Source: an uncultured Flavobacteriaceae bacterium
GTDB lineage: Bacteria > Bacteroidota > Bacteroidia > Flavobacteriales > Flavobacteriaceae
Assembly: GCA_938018045.1 (NCBI GenBank)
Contig: CALIIP010000155.1
Coordinates: forward strand, 1 to 34,787
Reading direction: 5' to 3'
Length of the DNA stretch: 34,787 bases
The notes under the pieces were generated by a model. It was not told where the DNA came from, made no database searches, and was given only the letters and a program-made list of their open reading frames with translations. The position numbers and the translations under genes are program-made. Positions 16,503 through 24,443 of the stretch are shown piece by piece (the first letter of the stretch is position 1; each line of letters begins with the position of its first letter).

Positions 16503-17855
16503 TTAATATGCTTTTTGTTCTCCTTTTAAAACATTAAAAAATGTTTGTGCTATTATTTTTAGATCTAACAAGAATGACCATTTGTTAATGTAAAAAATAT
16601 CTAAACGTACTCTATTTTCCATATCAGAAATTTCTTCAATCTCGCCACGATACCCTCTAACTTGTGAAAGCCCTGTTATTCCAGGTTTTACCAAATTTCT
16701 AATAAAATATCTATTTATTATTTTTGAATATTTTTTTGTTTGGCTTATCATATGTGGTCTTGGCCCCACAACACTCATTTCTCCTTTAAAAACATTTATA
16801 AACTGAGGCAATTCATCAATACTTGTTTTTCTAATAAATTTCCCTATTCGAGTAATTCTAACGTCTCCCTTTATTGTTTGTGTTTTATCTGATGATTTAT
16901 TTATTCCCATAGAGCGAAACTTATAACAATAAAATTGTTTTCCGTTCAAACCATCTCTAAGTTGTTTAAATATTAGCGGCCCTTTTGACTCTAGTTTTAT
17001 TAAAATAAAAAAAATAATACTAATCCATGATAAAATAAATACGATAATAAAAAGTGAAAAAATAATGTCAAAAAAACGTTTAGAATATTTAATTATTGGA
17101 TTGTCAAAAGGGAGTTTTTTTAATGATAAAATAGGGATATAATCAAAATAATCTACAACGACTTCTTTGCTAAGAAGCCCTTTAGAGTCTGGTATTAGTT
17201 TTACGGTTATATTATTTTCTTCTCCAAAGTTAATAATATCTTCTATTTCTTCTTTTGTAAGGTCTGAAATAGAGCAGAATATTTCATCTATTTGATTTAA
17301 TATTACAAAATTAAAACTCTCTTTTATTTTCCCTAAATAATTATCTTTTGATTTATCTACATCTGAAAAATACCCTTTAAATCTATACCCTAAATCGTTT
17401 CGTAAATTAAAGAAGGTTCTAAGTGATTCTATTGATTGGTTTTCTCCTAAAATAATAACATCTCTAAAATTTCCTCCACCTAATCTATATCTTCTTAAGG
17501 CATAAAGATAAAGTGTTTTTAATATTAAAATAGCACTGAAAATAATTGTTAATATTGAACCCTTATTCACTGTTTGTATACTCTCTCCAAAGATACTGAA
17601 ATAAGCAAAATAGGATAAAAAGTAAACAGAAAATTGAAATAATAATCGAGAAACTACAGTGGTGAGTTTGGTGTATCTATAAACTTTGTATAGTTTAGTG
17701 TTTAAGGAAATAAGTAGCCATAAAAGATTGAAATAAAGTATATATAAAAAATTGGAATATAAATCTTTTGATAACAAGAACATTGTAAGATTTATAACGG
17801 ATAAATCTACAAGTATAGAAATTGGGGTTAAAAATATTGAGTATCCTTTTTTCAA
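16503..17855 (-). CDS. Initiating sugar-phosphate transferase (WcaJ-like polyprenyl glycosylphosphotransferase)
   Basis: This 450-residue membrane protein starts polysaccharide synthesis by moving a sugar-1-phosphate from a UDP-sugar to undecaprenyl phosphate. It has four N-terminal helices (within about 5-120), a Rossmann-like middle, a further membrane segment at about 258-285, and the catalytic domain: 'KGPLIFKQLRDGLNGKQFYC', 'YKFRSM', 'RKTSIDELPQFINVFKGEM', 'SVVGPRPHM'. The C-terminus ('VKPGITGLSQVRGYRGE', ending GEQKAY) resembles WcaJ, which uses UDP-glucose; the true donor here is not certain. The start is a TTG at 17855, with no ATG between it and the upstream stop. A strong hairpin ends two bases before this start. 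Confidence 0.88.
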   Translation of the reverse strand: MKKGYSIFLTPISILVDLSVINLTMFLLSKDLYSNFLYILYFNLLWLLISLNTKLYKVYRYTKLTTVVSRLLFQFSVYFLSYFAYFSIFGESIQTVNKGSILTIIFSAILILKTLYLYALRRYRLGGGNFRDVIILGENQSIESLRTFFNLRNDLGYRFKGYFSDVDKSKDNYLGKIKESFNFVILNQIDEIFCSISDLTKEEIEDIINFGEENNITVKLIPDSKGLLSKEVVVDYFDYIPILSLKKLPFDNPIIKYSKRFFDIIFSLFIIVFILSWISIIFFILIKLESKGPLIFKQLRDGLNGKQFYCYKFRSMGINKSSDKTQTIKGDVRITRIGKFIRKTSIDELPQFINVFKGEMSVVGPRPHMISQTKKYSKIINRYFIRNLVKPGITGLSQVRGYRGEIEEISDMENRVRLDIFYINKWSFLLDLKIIAQTFFNVLKGEQKAY

Positions 17856-17857
17856 TT

Positions 17858-17886
17858 TTCTCTTTAAGTTACAAACTTAAAGAGAA
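17858..17886. promoter_or_regulatory. Perfect 13-bp inverted repeat next to the initiating-transferase start
   Basis: TTCTCTTTAAGTT (17858-17870) and AACTTAAAGAGAA (17874-17886) are exact reverse complements with a three-base loop. On the minus strand the stem ends two bases before the TTG start of the gene at 17855 and is not followed by T's. On the plus strand it is followed by TTTTGTTTATT, so it could end antisense transcripts. In the sense RNA it would fold over the ribosome landing site. It lies in the longest gap (52 bases) among the genes from 17856 to 25672. Confidence 0.65.
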
Positions 17887-17907
17887 TTTTGTTTATTAAG
17901 GGGAAAT

Positions 17908-19119
17908 TTAAAAAGTTTCTAACTGATTAATAAAATCATTCAAAACTTTTTCTTTAGAAAACTTACCTGTAACGTAATTTTGAGCATTTTTACCTATTTT
18001 TTTTGCTAAATCATTATTTTCTTTTAGTCTTTTGGTTGAATCTATAATTTCATCTATTGAATTCCCATCAAAATAATAACCTCCATTTGATGTTTCAAAG
18101 ACTCTGGCGACTTCTGACGCTAGGTTTCCTGTTACTATTGATGGTTTCTTACTCGCCATCATCCCTAAAAGTTTAGAAGGCATTACGGTATCAACAACAT
18201 TGCTTTTTTGAAATAAAATATGTAAATCTGCGCTTGAAAGTAGTTGTGGTAACTCACTATATGGTACCAAATTGTAATGGTTAACAAAAGAATATTTTGT
18301 AAGTTTTTTTAAAACCTTTTCTTTTTCTGCACCTTCACCAACTATAATGACTTCAATAGTCTCAATTTTTTGAAGTTCATCTAAAAACTGGAAAAATAAA
18401 TTCCAGTTTTGTTTCGTTCCAATATTACCTGAATAAAGAATTTTAAACTTACTGGATGTTAAATATTGATGTGGTTCTTTTGGTATATTTTCAAAATGGT
18501 TTGTCTCAATCCAATTAGTAAGATAATATGACTTATTATTCACTTTTTGCTCTAACCTGCTTATCATTCCGTAACTAATCGTGGATATAATATCTGCCTT
18601 CTTCAAGACTGTTTTTTCAATCCATAGAAAAATTTTAATAATCAATTTTTTGTCTTTCCCAACCAATCCTGAATCTACAGCTGCATCAAATTCAAAATCT
18701 TGAATATGAACCCATAATTTGGATTTGTAACGTAATTTTAAAAGCCAGCCTAAAAAAACTGAAGTTGTAAAGGGGATTATTGAAATCACAATGTCTGGCT
18801 TAGACACTTTAAAAATATTTATAAAATTTCCGAAAGTAAAACTTATTAAATGTAGGAGTCTCTTAAAAAATGTTGGGTTTTTAGGCACATATTGTTTGTT
18901 TCTATAAACATTAACTCCATTTATTGTTTCTTTCAGCAAGTAGGATTTATCTTTATATTCCTTTGCTATTTCCCATTGAGGATAATATGGGAAACCCGTA
19001 ATTACAGAAACATTGTAACCTTTAGAGACCAAGTATTCTGCTTTTTGAGTTGTATACAAACCAATCGCGCTGTCTTCTGGATAATAGTTTATGCCAATAA
19101 TTGTAATGTTCTTTTTCAA
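17908..19119 (-). CDS. GT4-family glycosyltransferase (WcaI/WbuB-like)
   Basis: A cytosolic GT-B glycosyltransferase of 403 residues. The N-terminus 'ITIIGINYYPEDSAIGLYTT' matches the WcaI/WbuB group (NYxPE, then a GxYT motif), and 'VITGFPYYPQW' follows as usual. The C-terminal donor domain shows 'KILYSGNIGTKQNWN', 'IVGEGAEKEKV' and 'VMPSKLLGMMASKKPSIV'. Characterised relatives add fucose or N-acetylfucosamine; given gmd and fcl in this locus, a fucose-type donor is plausible but not shown. The start is a TTG at 19119 whose bases overlap the stop of the acetyltransferase gene (TTGA), so it replaces the usual ATGA junction; a stop lies two codons upstream and no ATG is available. Confidence 0.85.
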   Translation of the reverse strand: MKKNITIIGINYYPEDSAIGLYTTQKAEYLVSKGYNVSVITGFPYYPQWEIAKEYKDKSYLLKETINGVNVYRNKQYVPKNPTFFKRLLHLISFTFGNFINIFKVSKPDIVISIIPFTTSVFLGWLLKLRYKSKLWVHIQDFEFDAAVDSGLVGKDKKLIIKIFLWIEKTVLKKADIISTISYGMISRLEQKVNNKSYYLTNWIETNHFENIPKEPHQYLTSSKFKILYSGNIGTKQNWNLFFQFLDELQKIETIEVIIVGEGAEKEKVLKKLTKYSFVNHYNLVPYSELPQLLSSADLHILFQKSNVVDTVMPSKLLGMMASKKPSIVTGNLASEVARVFETSNGGYYFDGNSIDEIIDSTKRLKENNDLAKKIGKNAQNYVTGKFSKEKVLNDFINQLETF

Positions 19120-19673
19120 TCGAATCTATCTTTTATCTTTTTGGTTGGAGAACCTACATATACAGAAAAAGATTCTAAATTTTTCACAACTGTACTTCTA
19201 GCACCTACAACAACACCCTCTTCTATGGTTATTCCTGGCGAAACAAATACATCTGTTGCTAACCAACATTGGTCTTTTATAACAATTGGTTTTGCACTTA
19301 TAGGAAAGTCTATTTTAGAGAAATTATGTGTTCCTGTGCAGATGTATGATCTTTGAGAAATTACGGTATTCGATCCAATCGAAATGTTTCCTAAACTATA
19401 TAACACCACTTCATCTCCAATCCAACTATAATCTCCAATGCTTATTTTCCATGGATATGTAATTTGCACAGATGGTCTGATTATCACTCCTTTTCCAATT
19501 TTAGCTCCAAAAGATCTTAATAAAAACCGCCTCCAACCATAAAAAACTTGTGGAGATAATTTAAAAAATATTGCATGGATAATCCACCATAATTGAACTA
19601 TTACTTTAGATTTTCCTCTAAAATTTTTTGGTGTTTTATAAATACTTAAATCTTGTACTTTATTTGTTTTCAT
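19116..19673 (-). CDS. wcaF: WcaF-like O-acetyltransferase (left-handed beta helix)
   Basis: The 185-residue protein is a hexapeptide-repeat acetyltransferase of the colanic-acid WcaF type, which transfers acetyl from acetyl-CoA to a sugar of the lipid-linked repeat. The N-terminus has the family's 'KTPKNFRGKSKVIVQLWWII' segment and 'WRRFLLRSFGAKIGKGVIIR'. The helix coils follow: 'ISIGDYSWIGDEVVLYSLG', 'ISIGSNTVISQRSYICTGTH' with the catalytic-type His in GTHNF, then 'VIKDQCWLATDVFVSPGITI'. It abuts the upstream glycosyltransferase (stop at 19674 against ATG at 19673) and overlaps the downstream one by four bases. It is a cytosolic acetylation route separate from the MBOAT set further upstream in the operon. 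Confidence 0.87.
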   Translation of the reverse strand: MKTNKVQDLSIYKTPKNFRGKSKVIVQLWWIIHAIFFKLSPQVFYGWRRFLLRSFGAKIGKGVIIRPSVQITYPWKISIGDYSWIGDEVVLYSLGNISIGSNTVISQRSYICTGTHNFSKIDFPISAKPIVIKDQCWLATDVFVSPGITIEEGVVVGARSTVVKNLESFSVYVGSPTKKIKDRFD

Positions 19674-20759
19674 TTATTCGTTAAAAATATGTGTTATATT
19701 TTCTATGAAATTTCTGACAGTATATTTCTTTTGAGCCTCTAGAAAATTCACTTGTTTTATTTTATTACAAGTCTCATAATTTTGAACAATATACTGAAGT
19801 TTATCGGCAATACTTTCTGAATTTTGTTTATCTACATAAAACCCATTTATAGTGTCTTTAAAAATGTCTGGGATTCCTGCATGTTTTGTTGTTATTATAA
19901 TATTACCTGTAGCCATTGCTTCTAAAATTGAAATTGGTTGCCCTTCCATATTATAATAAGTCGGTAAAGTGAAGACATTTGCCCATAATAATAAGTTTTT
20001 CTTCTCTTCTCCGTGTACTACACCACAATAGGCCGTGTATTTTAATTTTTTAAAATAATTTTCAATCTTTTCTTTATTTTTTTTGTCGATACTTCCAGCA
20101 ATTTTAGCTTTATATTTAATTCCTTTTTCTTCTAATATTTGCATGGCATCTAAAAATTCAAATATTCCTTTTCCCTCCATTAAATTACTCAAAAAAAGAA
20201 TTTTTAGTTCTGAATCATCTGTTTTATTTTCAATTATTTCTTTTGTTGGAAATAAATAATTTTCAACAAAATTATATAATACATATACATCCTTATTTTT
20301 AATAAATGGATACATATTGTCTTTCAAAGATTCTGATAAGACTATTCCTTTAGATGTTTTGCTCAATAAGTATTTAAAAAAAATCTTTTTTACTCCTTTA
20401 AGAGTTTTGTATTCTGTACCTAAATAATTTCCGTGAATATGGATTACCAATTGTTTTCTTGAAATTTTTGAAATAACAATAAACAATGTGTATTTGATAA
20501 CTCCAAAAAAGGTTTGGCCTGGAGTTATGTAAACAATATCTGATTTAAAAATTTTATAAGCGAATAGGTTCAACTTCAAAAAAAAGAAAAATTTAGATAA
20601 TGAAAATACACCCAAGTTTTCATCAAACTTATTATAAGAAGTGTTAATAGTTTCTGATTTGAAATCATTTTTATTAAGGTTTTCTAAAACAACCTTATTG
20701 GCTAATGAAACTCCTGTTGTTGGTAGCGGAATTGGACCAATTATTAATAATCTCTTCAT
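19674..20759 (-). CDS. GT4-family glycosyltransferase
   Basis: The 361-residue GT-B protein begins 'MKRLLIIGPIPLPTTGVSLA' (a GPxPxPxxG loop common in polysaccharide GT4 enzymes) and has the donor-binding region 'LKILFLSNLMEGKGIFEFLD' and the E-x7-E motif in 'YNMEGQPISILEAMATGNII'. It should retain the anomeric configuration and use a nucleotide sugar; neither sugar nor linkage can be read. It overlaps the polymerase/ligase gene upstream by four bases (ATGA) and touches wcaF downstream, so it belongs to the tightly coupled core of the operon. Confidence 0.85.
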   Translation of the reverse strand: MKRLLIIGPIPLPTTGVSLANKVVLENLNKNDFKSETINTSYNKFDENLGVFSLSKFFFFLKLNLFAYKIFKSDIVYITPGQTFFGVIKYTLFIVISKISRKQLVIHIHGNYLGTEYKTLKGVKKIFFKYLLSKTSKGIVLSESLKDNMYPFIKNKDVYVLYNFVENYLFPTKEIIENKTDDSELKILFLSNLMEGKGIFEFLDAMQILEEKGIKYKAKIAGSIDKKNKEKIENYFKKLKYTAYCGVVHGEEKKNLLLWANVFTLPTYYNMEGQPISILEAMATGNIIITTKHAGIPDIFKDTINGFYVDKQNSESIADKLQYIVQNYETCNKIKQVNFLEAQKKYTVRNFIENITHIFNE

Positions 20760-21967
20760 AATTCATCAGGAATTTTAGAAATACTTTTAAGCGCAAAGAA
20801 ATTTATAAAAAACGAAAAAAATATTACTCCATCTTCTCTTTCTAATATGTTTTCTGAAATCATAACAAAGGAATAGAAAACTAACAATAAAATTAATATT
20901 AAATTACTCCTTTTAAAAGCATTATTAAAATGCTTTAAAAGATTAAAAAGATAAATAAGTAAACCCAACAAACCAATAGATGTCAAAAAACTTAAATATT
21001 GATTATGTGTATTATATTTTTTTTTATAAAGAAATTCTGATTCTCCTTTATATGTTTCATTGAGAACGTCTCTATAATCACCTATTCCATGTCCAATAAT
21101 TGGAGACGATTTAAACGCTTTAATAGCGAATTCATAGATGCTATATCTGATATTAGTAGATGATTTAATATTGTCTTGGTTAATGTTTTCGATTTTAATT
21201 AATTCAACAAATTTTTTGTTGAGTTTTGGAATAATAAAAATTGATGTTATTGAAATAAAAATAAATAGCATAAAAGCAAATTTTATTTTTTTGCTATTCT
21301 TAAAAACTGTATAAATAGTTATTACTATAAAAAGGCCAATTATTGGTCCTTTCTTCAATAATAAAAATAAAAATAAGATTAAGATTGTATTAATGAGTAG
21401 AATTATAACTTTTATTGCTTTCTTTTTTTCTTTTGAAAAAATAAATATTGAAAAAATAATTGCAACACATAAATGCATTGATAAATATATTGGGTGAATG
21501 TTATAACCTCCTTGTGCTATCCTCGTTACTGTAATATAATGCGTGATTAAATCAAACTTATAATGACCAAAATGATAAATAAAAGCAACTATATTTAAAA
21601 TTAAAATTGACGCTATATATGTCCATAAATAAAGGTTAATGTTTTTATACCATTGAACTATTTTTTGGTTTAATGAAAAGGAAAACAAGAAAGGAAATAG
21701 AACTAAAGAAATCATTGTAACTAATTTCTTTAAGCCATAATCAATATTTTCTGTATAAAATAGACTTAATATTAACACAAAAAAGATAGAAGAACTTATT
21801 ATAAAATTTTTAAAACTAAACTTTAGTTTATTTATAATTGCGTATAAAATTATAGATATACCAAAGAGTCCAATAATTATTGATTTAAGAATTGTAGGGA
21901 AAATTGGCAGCGCAAACATCAATAACAAAAACAGATCAATTGATTTATTAATTATATCCTTATTCAT
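20756..21967 (-). CDS. O-antigen ligase/polymerase family membrane protein (Wzy_C type)
   Basis: This 403-residue protein has about eleven hydrophobic helices and one larger loop at roughly 250-320. That loop holds 'SPIIGHGIGDYRDVLNETY' and 'YNTHNQYLSFLTSIGLLGLL', the H-N-x-Y-L then G-x-x-G pattern of the WaaL/Wzy_C (PF04932) family. Members either ligate polymer to lipid A core or polymerise repeat units. The next gene encodes a different Wzy-like protein, so this one may be the ligase, or both may form polymer; sequence alone does not settle it. ATGA overlaps join it to both neighbours. Its sequence is strikingly A+T-rich and uses many Ile, Phe, Lys and Asn codons, as expected for such membrane proteins. 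Confidence 0.8.
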   Translation of the reverse strand: MNKDIINKSIDLFLLLMFALPIFPTILKSIIIGLFGISIILYAIINKLKFSFKNFIISSSIFFVLILSLFYTENIDYGLKKLVTMISLVLFPFLFSFSLNQKIVQWYKNINLYLWTYIASILILNIVAFIYHFGHYKFDLITHYITVTRIAQGGYNIHPIYLSMHLCVAIIFSIFIFSKEKKKAIKVIILLINTILILFLFLLLKKGPIIGLFIVITIYTVFKNSKKIKFAFMLFIFISITSIFIIPKLNKKFVELIKIENINQDNIKSSTNIRYSIYEFAIKAFKSSPIIGHGIGDYRDVLNETYKGESEFLYKKKYNTHNQYLSFLTSIGLLGLLIYLFNLLKHFNNAFKRSNLILILLLVFYSFVMISENILEREDGVIFFSFFINFFALKSISKIPDEL

Positions 21968-23379
21968 GTTGCTTTTTTAGGAAGTAAATTAATAAATAAT
22001 CGTATCGTTTTCGGGATAACTAATACTCCAATAAGAACGCCAATGAAATATACAAATCCGTTTGTGAAATCTCCTCTTAAAAAAAATATTAAGTGAATAG
22101 CAAAGTAAAAAGCCATAATTTTTTTTAATTCATCCTTTTGCTTTAACCAAATCATAAATTTAACAATAAAATATGCTAAAACAATAGCCATCAAAATAAT
22201 ACCTAGAATTCCAAAATTTAAATATCCTTCAGAAACTAATGGGTTTGATAGATTATTAAAACTAAAACCATAACTATCAATAACATAATCGCCAATTAAT
22301 TCTCCAGAAGAATTAGGCTTTGATGTCCATATGCTCCTTGGAATAAAAAATAATAATCCACTTAACAATTGATAACCATATGACAATCCGTTTATAGAAA
22401 CGTATTCTATCGTGGCTGAAATATTAGAAAAAGCATCATAATTAAGTGTATTATACGTTGTTGAAAAGTTATCAAAGGAGAACTCATCTGTAATATATTT
22501 TGGATTATTAATTATTTCCTGAAAGGAATATTCAACATGTGTAAATATTTGTACTAGTGGAAATATTACTACCATTGAAAAAAATAAAAATAACAGCATT
22601 TTTGTGTTTGAATTTAATAATCTTGGCAGAAATAAAAAAATCAAAGATATATAGATTGGTCCTAATGCATTTCTTTTTTCTGTCAATGGGTTTTTAAACC
22701 AAAAAAGGGATACAATCATAAAAAGAAAGATGAAAAAAATAAAGACTGTGTTTGGCGTTATTTTTTTGATGTTTTTTAAATAAAAGAAACTTAATACCAA
22801 TCCACCAAAGGGAACCATAAATAAAACTTTTTTTTGAACCAATAATTGTATTACAGTATAACTAGATTTTTGCCAACTTGGCCTAGCTATTTCTTCCATC
22901 ATAAAACTATAACTCAAAATAAATATAACAACGCTAACAAGGCTTAAAACGAATATTGTTAGAGGAAGGTTTGCGTCTTTCTTTTTATAATATATGTTTT
23001 CTAATTTGTCCTTAAATTTTTTCTTATAATATAGGTAAGAAATGAAAAAAATAATGTGAAATATTATTATAAAAAAGTTTGTCTTGATCGTTAGACTTTC
23101 ATTGTACGGAAAAAGCTGAGCAAAAACATTTTTCTTTTCATTAAACCCTCCTATTTGAATCATTGGAGCCATTAATAAAAATAAAAAATTAAAAACAATA
23201 TATGCAGATATAAATGGTGAGTAATGTTTTTCTATAAACAAATGATGATATACTATAATTGAAAGTATTGAGAAATTGGCAAAAAAAGAAAACCACACAA
23301 AAATATCTGGCCTAAAACTAACAAACAAAATAGAGCTTATTAATAAATATATAAATAGCAATAATGTTCTTAAATTCAT
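21964..23379 (-). CDS. wzy: Oligosaccharide repeat-unit polymerase (Wzy)
   Basis: The 471-residue protein has about twelve membrane helices. Between them are 'WFKNPLTEKRNALGPIYISL' and 'LLFFIPRSIWTSKPNSSGEL', the latter (I-P-R, W, K-P, G) a recurring signature of the O-antigen polysaccharide polymerase Wzy group. It should join flipped lipid-linked repeat units at the outer face of the inner membrane. Wzy proteins vary greatly, so the family call rests on topology, length, these two motifs and the position between a glycosyltransferase and the Wzy_C-type gene, with four-base overlaps on both sides. Confidence 0.75.
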   Translation of the reverse strand: MNLRTLLLFIYLLISSILFVSFRPDIFVWFSFFANFSILSIIVYHHLFIEKHYSPFISAYIVFNFLFLLMAPMIQIGGFNEKKNVFAQLFPYNESLTIKTNFFIIIFHIIFFISYLYYKKKFKDKLENIYYKKKDANLPLTIFVLSLVSVVIFILSYSFMMEEIARPSWQKSSYTVIQLLVQKKVLFMVPFGGLVLSFFYLKNIKKITPNTVFIFFIFLFMIVSLFWFKNPLTEKRNALGPIYISLIFLFLPRLLNSNTKMLLFLFFSMVVIFPLVQIFTHVEYSFQEIINNPKYITDEFSFDNFSTTYNTLNYDAFSNISATIEYVSINGLSYGYQLLSGLLFFIPRSIWTSKPNSSGELIGDYVIDSYGFSFNNLSNPLVSEGYLNFGILGIILMAIVLAYFIVKFMIWLKQKDELKKIMAFYFAIHLIFFLRGDFTNGFVYFIGVLIGVLVIPKTIRLFINLLPKKAT

Positions 23380-24443
23380 TTTACGGTATTAATAAAGGTT
23401 TGTCCCATTGCCTCTATAGAATAGTTTTCTTGACATTCTTTACAAATATCAGCTCTTTTGTTTAACCAAAAAATTTTGTTGCTAAAAACTTCTGAAATTC
23501 TTTCTGACAGACTCTCAAAATCATCTGTATTATAAAAAAGTGCGTTTTCTCCATTTTTAACTGCTTCTATTTCTGGAGAATGATTTTCATCTTTAGAAAT
23601 TATCATTGGAACTCCAAAACCAAAACTTTGTGTGATTGATAGTCCAACATAACCTGGAGAAACACTTATTAAAGAAGTATTGTATAGGTCTCTTAATTTC
23701 TCATAAGATCCTATATGTCCTAAAACTTTAATTCTACTCTCTAAATTATTTGTCTTTATGTATTTTATAATTAAACTCTTTTCTTCACCTTCACCAACTA
23801 TAAATAATTTTGTTTTATTTGGTAAATCCTTTAGTGTTTTATGAAAGGTTTTTACCAAAAATAATGCTTTTTTAGTTTTTGTCAATCTGCCGACATAAAT
23901 TAGATTGTCTATTAAATTAACTTCTTTAGAAACTATCATTTGATTCTTAAAAAAAACTGCATTAGGTGCTGCAATTATTTTCTTGTTTGGCATTTTTTCT
24001 TGAAGTTCTATCTCTTGAGATTTTGTATAAACTATTATTTCATTGCCAAGTAATCTCATTATATTTCTTAAACTATCACTTTTGCTTTTTTTACCTGCCC
24101 TTGGCCAAGCATGACCCCATAAAACAGATTTTCTTCTTAGCAATCTTCTAATAATTAAGAGTATCCAATTGCTTAAAATTCTTGGATTCATCTCTAAAAT
24201 TATAACGTTTTTTTTGAAAACTTCTTTCCAAAAACCTGTTTGAATTAAAATTTTTCTTTTAAAAAAATAGTGGTTTCTTAATGGTTTTCTAAATGATATT
24301 GAAGAGTCTGTTTTAACAGATGCTTCAAAATATGAATCGCCAGCATATAAATCAAACGAATCTCCTAATTCGTTTTTAATGTATTGATATACATTTTTTC
24401 TGTAATCTGGAGTTGTAGTTTGTATGATAATTAGTTTTTTCAT
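23376..24443 (-). CDS. GT4-like glycosyltransferase
   Basis: A 355-residue GT-B protein. The N-terminal half is variable ('MKKLIIIQTTTPDYRKNVYQ'). The C-terminal half has the usual donor domain: 'NLIYVGRLTKTKKALFLVKT', 'KLFIVGEGEEKSLIIKYI', 'IKVLGHIGSYEKLRDLYNTS', then 'VSPGYVGLSITQSFGFGVPM'. The first Glu of the E-x7-E motif is not obvious here, which occurs in several polysaccharide GT4 members. Donor and acceptor are unknown. It overlaps the flippase gene upstream and the polymerase gene downstream by four bases each. Confidence 0.82.
   Translation of the reverse strand: MKKLIIIQTTTPDYRKNVYQYIKNELGDSFDLYAGDSYFEASVKTDSSISFRKPLRNHYFFKRKILIQTGFWKEVFKKNVIILEMNPRILSNWILLIIRRLLRRKSVLWGHAWPRAGKKSKSDSLRNIMRLLGNEIIVYTKSQEIELQEKMPNKKIIAAPNAVFFKNQMIVSKEVNLIDNLIYVGRLTKTKKALFLVKTFHKTLKDLPNKTKLFIVGEGEEKSLIIKYIKTNNLESRIKVLGHIGSYEKLRDLYNTSLISVSPGYVGLSITQSFGFGVPMIISKDENHSPEIEAVKNGENALFYNTDDFESLSERISEVFSNKIFWLNKRADICKECQENYSIEAMGQTFINTVK

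Noticed and set aside
18892-19356. Open frame of 154 codons on the plus strand
   Set aside because: It lies wholly antisense to the WcaI-like and WcaF-like genes, which have clear family motifs; its own translation shows no family pattern.
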